A DNA stretch of 64,000 nt, from positions 12,837,725-12,901,724 of the forward strand of contig NC_136012.1 in NCBI RefSeq assembly GCF_048128805.1, written 5' to 3'. The translations under genes and the position numbers were made by a program. The number at the start of each line of letters is the position of its first letter. Position 1 is the first letter of the stretch. The notes beneath the pieces were generated by a model, which had not been told where the DNA came from, ran no database searches, and was given only the letters and a program-made list of their open reading frames with translations. The stretch is from Centroberyx gerrardi. Lineage: Eukaryota > Chordata > Actinopteri > Beryciformes > Berycidae. Below, in pieces: positions 33,706 through 44,562 of the stretch.

Positions 33706-33971
33706 GTTATTGAAAATCACTTGTGACGTCTGTATTACTCCAGTCTGAGTCCCTTGATATGGGACATCCTGTTAAATGTTTGATATATTTGATGTAATTT
33801 CAAGCCCAAAGTAATAAAGGTTGGTAATCATTTATAGAATACAACATGCGCTGAGAAAACTCATACTATGGAAGTAGTAAAACACACAATGAACGCAAGA
33901 GGTAGTCAGAATATAGAATTAGAATTGATAGATTCCCATTAAAATCTGCACTCCTGAATGGTCATTTGGCT

Positions 33972-34186
33972 GGTGCACTTACACTGTCATAGAATGTTTG
34001 ATGATGTCATAGAAATCAGGTGCATGAGACTCAGAAAAGCTGGTGTGTTACCATGGCAACATGATGATGAACATTCTGACTGAGTGTGTTGTGTCCGCAC
34101 GTGACACAATGTTCATTTACATGACAACGTTGTCAAAATTCTAGGAAAGCCATGTTAGGTGACCAAAGGGAATTACCATGATACAT
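33972..34186 (-). repeat. Dispersed repeat, copy 2 (inverted partner at 15 kb)
   Basis: Reverse complement matches 15006-15278, somewhat shortened by deletions. It lies between hspa4 and gnpda1. The rest of the spacer (33706-34560) shows no gene. Confidence 0.75.
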
Positions 34187-34599
34187 TCAAGTTGACAGTT
34201 GGCAGTTAACGGAAAATCACCCCTCATAGTGGTATTTATGTGTCGCTTAGCAACCACTTTATGTAGACTGGTAAAGTATTTTATTGCTTGGCGGAGGAAT
34301 GTTTTTATTGATTATAGATTAAAAAGTTTTATTTAACATTTTCTTAACTGCTTCCTTTCTTTACAGCCACAATGAGGTATTGCTGCTGTTTTGTGTTTTT
34401 TTTTTCTTCAAAGCTATGAGCCACTCGACGCAGTGTTCTACAGTGATTTTAGAACAACTAAAAAGGGTTTATGGGCACTCTGGTTTATGGTTTAGATTTC
34501 CCAACTCGAATTAATGAATCCCAGTTTGGTTGAACACCGCCTCCTCCAGACAGAGCGCTGTTCGCATCCGACATCGGTCATATGACCAAAGCACATAGT

Positions 34600-34730
34600 T
34601 CCTCCTGTCTGCACGGAGTGAAATCCGTGGATACCCTTACATAGAGGTGGATGCAGTGACTCATTTCGTTTTATTTTATTTCCAATGCAACGGTGAAAGT
34701 TTTGGTCACATTATACGATCATTATAGTCT
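34600..34730 (+). other. gnpda1: Putative 5' noncoding exon of gnpda1
   Basis: The start-codon exon opens with an acceptor at 34919, four bases before the ATG, so an upstream noncoding exon must exist. The best donor is gtaagt after 34730. The left limit is a guess. Confidence 0.4.
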
Positions 34731-34922
34731 GTAAGTCGCTGTGTTCCTTCTGCCAGTTTTAGTATAGTCCACAACATTCACGCTGATCTCACTTTCCTGT
34801 TGGATGTTATGCCTTGATGAGTCTAAAGTCTGATTTAGGTGTGTTCAATGGCCTGAATTACTTCGAGACTGTCTCCCTCAGACGCGCAAACGCTTCCTCT
34901 TCTTTTGCTTTTTTCCAGGACC

Positions 34923-36878
34923 ATGAAGCTCATCATCCTCAATGACTACGACCAGGCGAGCGAGTGGGCTGCCAAGTACATCAGGAACAAGATTTTACTG
35001 TTCAATCCTGGTGCAGGCAGATACTTCACCCTGGGGCTTCCCACCGGTACGTTTTATTGCTCCCAGTAACGAGTAACGAAGAGTAAACAATGTTACAGTT
35101 AACCGATCAAAAGTTGGCTAAGTCGTTGCTTTTGTTGTCCATAGCCTACAAGTAGCCGTCGTCCTCTCGCTGAATATGGCAGGAAATAAGTTTACCTTTC
35201 TCTGGATCTAACTGTTCTCAAAACTTTGGTTTTATCGAGAAAGACCATTGGATGTCATGGCTATTTAGTTTTCCTGATCATCCACATAGAAGCGCACAGG
35301 CAACTGAATTATCCTGATTTTCAAAGGAATTTGAGGGAGTAACAGAAAATAACATGTAACGAGTAGAGTATTGAGTTACTCTCCCAGGCAGTAATATGTA
35401 ATGACGTTACTTTGAAATGAGTAATCTATTACATTTGATCCCAACACTGCTGGCAAACTGCTGCATGCGCCAATGCCAGTGTAATGTAGACATGCTGCAA
35501 CAGGACAGCACCAGTGCAATCCGTGTTTCAGTGCACTTTATTTGTCTCTGTCTTCAGGAAGCACCCCTCTGGGTTGTTACAAGAAACTGATTGAGTACTA
35601 CAAGAATGGAGAGATCTCATTCCAGTATGTAAAAACCTTCAACATGGATGAGTATGTAGGTAAGTGCCCCTCTCTCTCTACACATACAACGGCTTGGAGG
35701 AGTTCTGGAGAGCTATGATCTTACAAAAGCTCTTGTGAAATCCCGTAGGCCTTCCCAGAGATCACCCGGAGAGCTACCACTCCTTCATGTGGAATAACTT
35801 CTTCAAGCACATCGACATAAAAGCGGAGAACACCCACATCCTCGACGGCAACGCTGCCAGTCTCCAAGAGGAGTGCCAGGCCTTCGAGGATAAGATAAAA
35901 GCTGCTGGGGGAATCGAACTCTTTGTAGGAGGTGAGGAGGTCGTAATGTTGATAGTGAATATACAATAACCAACCAAACAAAGCACACACTTTGCTCACT
36001 TCTTGCTAAATCTTGTCCAGGTATCAGGTGATTATAAGCAGGCTGATTGAAGCTATAATGGTGACGTCAGTACAATAATAACTCCTCCTCTCCCATGTCA
36101 GGTATTGGACCTGATGGCCACATTGCGTTCAATGAGCCTGGTTCCAGCCTGGTTTCCAGGACCAGGGTGAAGACGTTGGCGAGCGACACCATCCTGGCCA
36201 ACGCCCGATTCTTTGATGGGGATCTGTCCAAGGTGCCGACCATGGCGCTGACTGTGGGAGTGGGCACTGTCATGGATGCAAAGGAGGTCAGCAGACTATG
36301 AATTTCACCTATCCATGTGTCCTGTTTGTTGTGTGTTGCTCTATTTCTCTGCATGAAAGGCAAATATACCACGTGTCATGAATCATCATTTTCTGTGAGA
36401 ACCTTGTTTGTTGTAGAACTGGTTTAGGCTACTTATTTTTAATCGGCAAAGCATAGCTCAAAATCCACCAAAATATTGCAAAGGTGCTCTCTCTGTCTCT
36501 CAGTCTTAGATCCACTGGTTCCCTTTCATTTTCTTCTTCTCAGGTCATGATTCTCATCACTGGAGCACACAAGGCATTTGCTTTATACAAAGCTATAGAG
36601 GAAGGTGTGAATCACATGTGGACGGTGTCTGCGTTCCAGCAGCACCCACAGACAGTCTTCGTGTGCGACGAGGACGCCACCCTGGAACTGCGGGTCAAAA
36701 CTGTGAAGTACTTTAAAGGTGAGATTGAACCATAAAATCACAATGTATGAATTTGCTTTCTTATGTGATTTTTTTCCTCACATTGAACAACTATTTTTTC
36801 TTGCTATTTCACTTAGGGATGATGCATGTGCATAACAAGCTGGTGGATCCACTTCCCTCTGCCCCCAAGAAGAATTGA
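34923..36878 (+). CDS. gnpda1: Glucosamine-6-phosphate deaminase 1, 6 coding exons, 276 aa
   Basis: Cytosolic enzyme turning glucosamine-6-phosphate into fructose-6-phosphate and ammonia, linking amino-sugar breakdown to glycolysis. Coding exons 34923-35046, 35558-35659, 35749-35931, 36102-36286, 36544-36718 and 36817-36878; 277 codons with TGA. Catalytic residues are all present: Asp72 in NMDEYVG, and Asp141, His143 and Glu148 in [10 protein letters not shown]. The substrate loop LPTGSTPLG is at about 38-47. [20 protein letters not shown] begins the protein as in vertebrate GNPDA1/2. The C-terminus ([14 protein letters not shown]) is short, more like GNPDA2 in length than human GNPDA1. The gene is called GNPDA1 because ndfip1 follows at once, as in human. 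Intron 1 holds a hAT-like relic. Confidence 0.94.
35060..35449 (-). mobile_element. hAT-like element, copy 2, in gnpda1 intron 1
   Basis: The right end CCCAACACTG is the exact reverse complement of the 15914 tip, and about 90 subterminal bases align with that copy. GTTACTC-type motifs recur near 35065-35100, suggesting the other arm, though its tip is lost. The left limit is approximate. Confidence 0.5.
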
Positions 36879-37069
36879 AGAGTTCTGTTCCTAAATGTGT
36901 GGATATATGAAGCATTTCGAAAGTGAACTGTTCAATGAATCCTTTCTTCTGGTGGAGACACTTTGTTTCATAAGGGCAAACGAGCAGTGCTTGAAGTTTT
37001 TCTACTCTGTAACCATAACTAATCCCTGTAGAAATCGTTCACATATCCTTGCTTTTTATTTGTTCTTTT

Positions 37070-37075
37070 AATAAA
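37070..37075 (+). terminator. gnpda1: Polyadenylation signal of gnpda1
   Basis: AATAAA 192 bases past the stop codon, followed by a GT-rich stretch (tgtgtgtgtttg). The spacer from here to 37730 holds the ndfip1 promoter and leader and no other gene. Confidence 0.7.
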
Positions 37076-37730
37076 ATGCGTTTAATTTGTAAGTCGTCTT
37101 TGTGTGTGTTTGTTTGGGGATACTCTGCTCCTGACTTGCTTTATCCAGTCTGTTCCTTCGTGTCACATGACATCGCAGAACAACGTATGCTGCCTTTAAG
37201 TACGCTTCTATTTCCGCATTGAAGAGTCGTAAATGTGAAATGTAGTACTTCATTCATGCACTTTAATTTGGTTGGAAACAATAACGAAATGGTTCCTGAG
37301 ACAAAGATTGTTTTTGTTGGCTGTTGTTTTATATAATAAATCAAGGGGCACATAGCTCGTGCTGCAGCGGCAGAAGTATTACCACCAATTGTTGACAGCT
37401 TCCGCGTTATCCACCCGCTATAGTCATAACCGTGGAAGTATTATATTATCATAGCTCATAACTCAACAACTCGGATGTCATACAACATTCCGACTTTTCC
37501 AGTCGTATTTACCACTTCGTTGGATCGCTCATATGCGCCTAACTCGTAATCCGGGTATTTCCGACAGCACGTGAAGGCAGCATCACAGCCAACTACCGGG
37601 AGGGGGAGAAGGAGATGGCCGACTAGCGTCAGGCAGCGTTATCTTTGCTACTTCGTCAGCGAGAATCCTTTTACATAACACATCTTCACACTTGAAGTGG
37701 ACATTTTCAATAATATCCATTCCTTCCAGA

Positions 37731-40700
37731 ATGGCAGAACAAAACAGTAACGTGAGGTATCAAGAGGTAGGTAACATTTTGCTGGCAAGCTAAAATGTAC
37801 GACCAAGTTAGCTAACAGTTAGCCTGTCACTGAAAAGAAAACAACGAGCTTGACCGAGGTTTGTTTACGGGCGGGCCCGACTTGGCGTTAGACATCTTAT
37901 ATCAAACCCGTTTTTCAACCTGAGATGATGATTCGTTAATATGAACAAGCTATACTCCATGTATAATCTGCATGTGACCCATTTTCAGTTAGCAGCCAAT
38001 GGCCAATATTTGCAGCTGGCCTGAGCAGGCATGCTGACTAGTGTCGTTTGGGCATAATGTGTGACCAACCCACCCATTCAGTAGAGACCAGAGGATCCAA
38101 AAACGGACCTGTGGAGATGTCTATGCAGCTAATAGCCAACAGAACATGTATTGAAAATGATGTATTAAATCCTGATTGCACAGCAACCCCATTAGTTACC
38201 ATTTAGTTGCGGGCAAAGTAGTTTTACTGATGTATCAGAGGTGTTAATATCAGCGTGGGTGCAGTTAATCCCACCAGTTTGATACAGGAATGGTTGCAGA
38301 TTTAGGCCTATCTGCTAAAGCTACTTGTTGCGCAGTGTGTTAGTGAAATGCAACATCATTTTTCTGATTAACCCCGTGACTCTGTGTTATTATTCAGCCC
38401 CATTTTAGCTATGTTTTCACTCAGGGTAGCTCCAGTTCAAATGTATCCTGCACGTTCAAACCAAGACATATTTGAAGATTAATTGTTAGGCTCATGGCTC
38501 AGACTTTTTTGTCTCCTTCCTTAAATTGTATCCGTGCCAATCCGTAGAGCTTTCCCTAAGGACACATGATGTGCTTGTGTTGTCTTGTTGTAACACTTCC
38601 TCAGCTGGTGAATGAGGAGGAGCCAGCCCAGCCATCCCAGGAGGCTCCTGCCCAGGACGCACCCCCACCCTACAGCAGCGTCGCTGCAGCGAATGCAGGT
38701 TAGAAGCCTTCTCAACTCCACCACACAATGCTGGATCACTCTGAATTGTGCTAGACTAAGCATTAACGCTATTGTGAATGTTGTAGTGGGGATTAGCTCG
38801 TGTGCATGGCTATCTTGAAAGGTCTATAGTGTCTCTAATCTCATTCAAGGCTTCAAAGGAGGGCAAGGGCCATCACATTGCGTAAGTGGGTACATTCTTT
38901 AACCCTGTGGGCTGTAGCCTGTGGACCTGGTTCAATGCTAATTGTGTTTGGAAAACAAAAAGGAGGGTTCCTGGCTAGGAGCCAAATGACCCAGAAAAAA
39001 AGACTTGGCTTACATGACTCAGGACATGAACAATAACAGACACATAAAGTGCTGAATGTCGTATTTCCTCCTGTAACTCATCCCTTCCTGGTCCTGTGTG
39101 GTAAAGTGACAAATCACTGCTGCTGATCTGTGCTCCATTTCCCTTTCAAGGCAGTGAAAGGAGATTTTCACATGTTGGCCTGCAAACCTCCTTAACAGTT
39201 AGTGAGCAGTTAGCGTTCAACATTAGCTGCCTTTGGGTTCTGCTGTTACTACTGGCATTCGTTTTTTTCCAAGCTCAATTTTGGTTCAGTATTGCCAGGC
39301 AAAATTCTCAGATGAATAGCTGTTTGTGTTTCCACCGCAGCTTTCTTTGACTACAAGGAAGATGGAGGAAGCTTTCCTAATCCCCCATCCTACAATGTTG
39401 CCACCACACTACCCTCCTATGATGAAGCTGAGAGAACCAAAGCAGAGGCTGCTATCCCGCTGGTCACTGGAAGAGTAACGGTACCCCTGCTTCATTCTCA
39501 CAGATCCATTTGGAAGTGTTTATAATTCTTAAGTGTCTAGTCATGTACTAATAGAGTTTTCACAAAACCTATAATGCAACATATTGCAATGCAGCAGACA
39601 TCATTTATGAAGCTAAACTCAAAGTTAATGCCATACATCTCCCTATTTCACTACTCTGTTTTTTCTTGCTGTTGGTGCAGGAGGATGACTTTGTGGCCAG
39701 GGATGACTTTGAAGATGCTGACCAGCTGCGAATAGGAAATGACGGCATCTTCATGCTCACTTTCTTCAGTAAGTGCCCCTGTATCATTCCTTCACTTCAT
39801 TCAGAGTGAATTTTAAAAGAGTGAAATAATTGGCAGTCACTTTCACACACAACTTGTTTGACAGGTTTGTAAGGCAGGTAGCCTGGAGCTTAGAGAAGCG
39901 GGTTAGTAACCAGATGGTCACTGGTTCAGATCTCACGATCAGTGGCCAACAGTAGAAGACTGGGGATTTACTGGGCAGCTCCCAGGTGTGAATGTGTGTA
40001 TTTGTGTGAATGTGAAGCAGGGCATTCCTGAGATTCTTTGCATATCACTGTTGCTGGGTGAAAAACATATCTCAAAAATGTCAACTTTTCAGGAACTAAG
40101 AAATACAGTCCTGTTTTTAGCTTGACCAACATGCATTTTTCAGTTTATCCAATTGGTTTGAAAGGTTTTTATAAGTCCAAGGGCCATAGAACTTTCTCAG
40201 GCCATAGAGGAGCATGTAATACTTCAATTTAAGCGAAAACATGAGAAGGTCTGAGATTTTAACCAGACAATGACATCATGTGCTCAATCAACCTTTCCCA
40301 GTAAGACAGAGGTTAAGGAAGGGGTTGTAAGAATGACAAGTGTGCATGTGTAAAATGTTGCTATTTTTGCCATATTTTCTGATAAATGGTCTGATGCAAT
40401 TAGATTTTAATTATATCTTTCTTGAGTGTTCATACATTATTCTCTTGCCGTCTCCAGTGGCATTCCTCTTCAACTGGATCGGCTTCTTCCTGTCATTCTG
40501 TCTGACCACATCAGCAGCTGGCCGATACGGGGCCATCTCTGGATTCGGCCTGTCCCTCATCAAATGGGTTCTCATTGTCAGGGTAAGAGCCATTTACTGA
40601 ATAGACGACATTTACATCTTTACCACTTCAAGTACTGAAGGGATATGCAAAGATTACTAGGTGCAGAAGTGGCTGCTCTTATCTGTATTAGTCCTCAGAG

Positions 40701-41314
40701 GAAATTAAAGTCTGAAAATCATCTAGGTTATCTTTTTAGGACCATTTATTGTGGTGGCTTGTATACATAATCAGGATTTTAGATGACAGGCAAAATATGA
40801 ATCAATGTATTGCTCCTAATTGGCTCTATCTTATAATTGTTCCAGTTTTCTACCTACTTCCCTGGATACTTTGATGGGCAGTACTGGTTGTGGTGGGTGT
40901 TCCTGGCCCTGGGTGAGTTAAAGTTACACTATACTACTGCTGATACTTTATATACAAATAGTATTTATATACTAATATTAATACTTTATTTAATATTTCA
41001 TATTATTTCAGTAGTATACTGATTCGTAATAATTATTGTACTAATACTAATATTTTATGTCCTGTTTTGTCAAAACATCTTATAAAAATTGGTACTATGC
41101 CTCTCAAATGCCAACAGAAACATTTATTTGCTATGATTGAGTTAGTTAATGTCTTCTATTTCATGATTTTAATTGCTTGCATCGTGGACCTTTTCTTTGG
41201 GCTCCAGGCTTCATGCTGTTCGTCAGAGGGTTTGTTAACTACTCCAGAGTGCGTAAACTGGCTGATCCCTCTTATGCCACCCTCCCCCGAACAAGGGTAC
41301 TCTTCATCTATTAG
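37731..41314 (+). CDS. ndfip1: Nedd4 family interacting protein 1, 7 exons, 218 aa
   Basis: Three-pass membrane adaptor of Golgi and endosomes that recruits and activates NEDD4-family ubiquitin ligases. Exons 37731-37766, 38605-38698, 39341-39480, 39681-39768, 40458-40582, 40846-40912 and 41208-41314; 219 codons with TAG. PY motifs that bind WW domains: PPPY at 32-35, PPSY at 58-61 and LPSY at 67-70. DDADQ/EDADQLRIGNDGIF then leads into three membrane helices (AFLFNWIGFFLSFCLTT, GFGLSLIKWVLIV, WLWWVFLALGFMLF), and it ends VLFIY as in mammals. The 12-residue first exon (MAEQNSNVRYQE) is unlike the longer human N-terminus but keeps RYQ. Exon 3 has two in-frame donors six bases apart, so GR or GRVT may precede EDDF. 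Confidence 0.95.
39869..40060 (+). mobile_element. tRNA-derived SINE fragment in ndfip1 intron 4
   Basis: gtagcctggagcttagagaa resembles an RNA polymerase III A box, and about 40 bases later ggtcactggttcagatctc resembles a B box (GGTTCGANTCC) with substitutions. A gtgaatgtgtgta tract follows, as in common fish SINEs. It is diverged and will not encode a working tRNA. Confidence 0.55.
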
Positions 41315-43706
41315 AGGTAAACAGATTATTCTATTCACAATTGTTGACTGTCACCTGCAAGTGCCGTCATTGAACTCCGGTCTCTAATTGGACACGTTTA
41401 CATGCACACAATACTCTGGTTACTGTGAATGGTGAGATTAAGGCAAATGTTGTCGTTTTCCACCACCCGCCATGTTGTAGTTTGTGTAAACAAACATGCT
41501 ACTGCCACAGTGACACATGCCCACACTTGAAAACCGGAAGGAAATTAGACTAAGTTGTTTACATGGCCAAATATTCTGAAAGTCGAAGCAGAAATCTGTT
41601 AATCTGGCATGAACTTTGAGTTTAGCTTACACCTATTATATAATTAGACTAAAAGGACATGACAGTTTCTGTAGTTAGAGTATTACCTTAATTAGTTTAA
41701 AGAAAGGATTGCTAGTGTGCATGTAAATGTACCCATTGACAAATCCAAGAAACCATACCATAACTCGTCCTCAAATACACACATATTGATACTGTTGACG
41801 ACAAATCCCATTTCATCTGCTCCTAAATTTGACTTGCAGATCTTTCCATAACCTGGATTTAGGATGTTGGATATAGAAAACTGAACCTACCAACACGAGC
41901 AACAACTCTGCGCAGAGTTTCAAACTAAAGTGAAGACACTGATCAGAAATCAGCCAGATGAGTTATGGATGAAGACAACTCTAATGAAAATATTCAGGAA
42001 TTATATCACTTGTTTTATTTTGTTTGAAACTTTATTAATGGAAAATGGTAACAGTAATAGTCCTTCTATGTACTCATTAGTGGCGAATGTTAAGTGCTAT
42101 TCACATTTGCGTCTGTAATGTATGAGTAATGCCTTATATCATTTGATGGTAGCATACTAGCATGCATCTGCCCTTGAAGTCAATAAATAGGGAGGAGTCT
42201 CATGTTGGTGACACTTTGCTGAAAGCCAACAGGTATTATTATGAAGCGACAACACTTTGTAGACTTGCCATAAGCATGCAACACACTTTGTAATCTCCAG
42301 TAATATCGACTCATGATTTATTGTGACTATTATTGGGTGTTTTCAGATTACCACATACACCTATAAAGCTAGGTGTCATTAGGCTGTAGATGTCAGTGCT
42401 GGTGTGTACATTACCACATAATCACTCACCTGTTGGCTTTAAGTAGTGTTGCCCTTTTTCTGGCCAGTAGAGGGCAGCGTTCTCTGCTGCTGCTTTTGAG
42501 TCGATACAAACTGTTCAAAAGGGGCATTCTCATAATATAACATTCATGCTTGCAATTCAAATGTTGTATCTAAATCAAATGCAGCGTCTATGGAACAGAC
42601 CTGAAAACGGAAATTGCATCCATGTGTCAGAAGTTATGATTTTGCCGGTTTGTGTTTTGTTGTACATTAAATTGGGGGGGAAATTCCACCTTGCAACAGA
42701 ATTCATGGTATATCTCTGATCTTAGACAGTCCAGTCCACACTTTTTGAACATGAACAAGTCACAGCCACGGCTAGACACCAGACAGCCAAAACGTCAAGT
42801 GACAAATCCTGGAGCAGCTCCACTGACAGTGAAGGGGAGGCCAGCTGTGGGACAGTGACTGCACCCAGGGTGATTTTATGGACATATGGGCACATTTTCT
42901 GGTTCGTATCTTTTTAAAAAGCTCATTTGGATTTAAAAGCCTGACCTTAGCATCACCCTTAAATGCGTTAACAAAATCAGCCTCCCGTTTGTTGCCAATG
43001 GAATAACATTACAGAAGAGAGCCTTTTGGCTATCTGGGTTTTAGCTTTGTTAGCGTTCTCCTCGCTCAGAAATACTGAGTGAATTATCTAAGAACATTGA
43101 AATAACATGAATCCCATTTTCTGGTGGATTTTTACCATAGGATGTAATTGTCTGAGGGTGATGGAAAGTGATTAATTCAAAAAGATGTTTATTTTTGTTC
43201 TTTTTTTTTTTAGCAAACTATTCATAGGGTGTAAGTTAGTAATCTATCTAGTAGGTATCAAAATTATGATATCAAAGAATGTTGTATGCAGGTGCACTTT
43301 TAGAAACATACCAATAAAAACCCAGGGGACTGATTTGAATTCCAGACATATGAAACAAATGAATGATGCAGTGCTGCAGTATTTTGTTTCTGTTTTATAT
43401 TCTGGGGGAAAGAGCTTGTAATGATGATGCTGTTATTCATAAGGTACTCAATGTTATACCTGGAAGAAATTAATATGGATTGGATACTGTGTATGTGTGA
43501 GTCAGTGTATTTTAGCAAACTCTTAATTCAGTATATTCTGGCTAGCTGAATTGCTCACCTCCTTGGTTCATTTCCCATTGAATACTGCTACCATGGCTTT
43601 GATACAAACACATATGCTTATTTCTATGTGATGTAGAGCTGCAGCCTTGGGGTTTTGTTGTTATGAAATGTTTTAAACTGTAAAAACAAAAAAAAGTTTC
43701 ACGTTA
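41315..43706 (+). other. ndfip1: ndfip1 3' UTR (probable)
   Basis: Open stretch without coding exons between the ndfip1 stop and an AATAAA at 43707. It contains a MITE at 41390. Mammalian NDFIP1 also has a long 3' UTR. The sequence has many ATTTA motifs, but I attach no function to them. Confidence 0.5.
41390..41734. mobile_element. MITE in ndfip1 3' UTR (family copy 1)
   Basis: Left GGACACGTTTACATGCACAC is mirrored by the reverse complement of the right end, GGGTACATTTACATGCACAC. The 345-bp body matches the reverse complement of 58905-59125 in several blocks. Non-coding. Confidence 0.7.
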
Positions 43707-43712
43707 AATAAA
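43707..43712 (+). terminator. ndfip1: Polyadenylation signal of ndfip1
   Basis: AATAAA after an A-rich run, 2.4 kb past the stop codon, and followed by TG-rich sequence. Confidence 0.5.
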
Positions 43713-43826
43713 TGTCACTTTTAATGCGTCTTGTTATTTGTCTGGATTACTGCCACCACTCCAAGTCAGACATTTTGCATCGCTGGACCTTAGTTGTCAA
43801 ATACACTACAAATCAATGTAGATCCA

Positions 43827-43832
43827 TTTATT
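43827..43832 (-). terminator. fgf1: Candidate polyadenylation signal of fgf1
   Basis: TTTATT on the plus strand is AATAAA for fgf1, about 730 bases past its stop codon. It sits 115 bases from the convergent ndfip1 signal. Confidence 0.35.
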
Positions 43833-44063
43833 TTTAATGTATCTGTATAACAGTAAAATAATATGCAATGTCACACTGAACAGTAATGCTACATCATACT
43901 ACATTCACAGTTTTCACAGGCAACCATAATCAAAATGTGATAAAAGAATGACTGGCCGGTTTCTTTTCAGTGGATACTCTCTGATGCCACTTAGAATAAA
44001 ACATCTGTTATAACTCAGCATTGTGAAACAGCCATTAAAGTGCAAGTTTTGTTACTCAAGACT

Positions 44064-44118
44064 GTAAGTTGTTCTGGGTAAGAGCGTCATCCAAATGCCT
44101 AACGTGTAAATGTTTAAA
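44064..44118 (+). mobile_element. 3' tail of an L2-type LINE or V-SINE
   Basis: tgtaagttgttctgggtaag continues with agcgtcatccaaatgcctaa, a diverged form of the tail (taagtcgctctggataagag, cgtctgctaaatg) shared by many fish LINEs and SINEs. Only the tail is seen. Confidence 0.6.
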
Positions 44119-44467
44119 GCTGCACTAGGGAATTTTGCACATTGGCGACACTAAGTGGCAGCAAGAGGTATCTGTTTGAAATGTGAACCTTAAATTCCCC
44201 GGAAGTCTTGGAAAGTCAGTGAACTGCTCCCTCCTCAAACCTCAGTTTCTTCTGTGATGGTACGGGTGGAGGTGGTGAAGAGGTCAGCCATCGCTGGTGA
44301 GTCCACTGTCCCACCAGTGACCGTACCTAACACCGGAGTTTAATTTGGGCAAATACAGGGAATCTATGGGATCTTAAGGAACGCTCTTCTGTGTTGCGGT
44401 GCCAGTTTGTGAGTTAGGCTGATAAGATGGGTGTGTTTTTACATAGAAAATCTCGCCTAGTGCAGCT
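44118..44467. mobile_element. MITE-like repeat beside the fgf1 3' end
   Basis: AGCTGCACTAGG at the left is exactly mirrored by CCTAGTGCAGCT at the right, 350 bp apart. Inner sequence such as cattggcgacactaagtggc is typical of a fish interspersed repeat. It probably lies inside the fgf1 3' UTR. Confidence 0.6.
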
Positions 44468-44562
44468 ATAGGTGGAACACATGTAAATGCATTTCGGATG
44501 GGATCTCCCTATGTGTGTCCTGTGGCTGCTGGTGTTGAGACGACAGCATGTCTCGACTGTCT

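Noticed and set aside
39869-40060. Functional tRNA gene
   Set aside because: A and B boxes are degenerate and no cloverleaf can be drawn; it fits a SINE.
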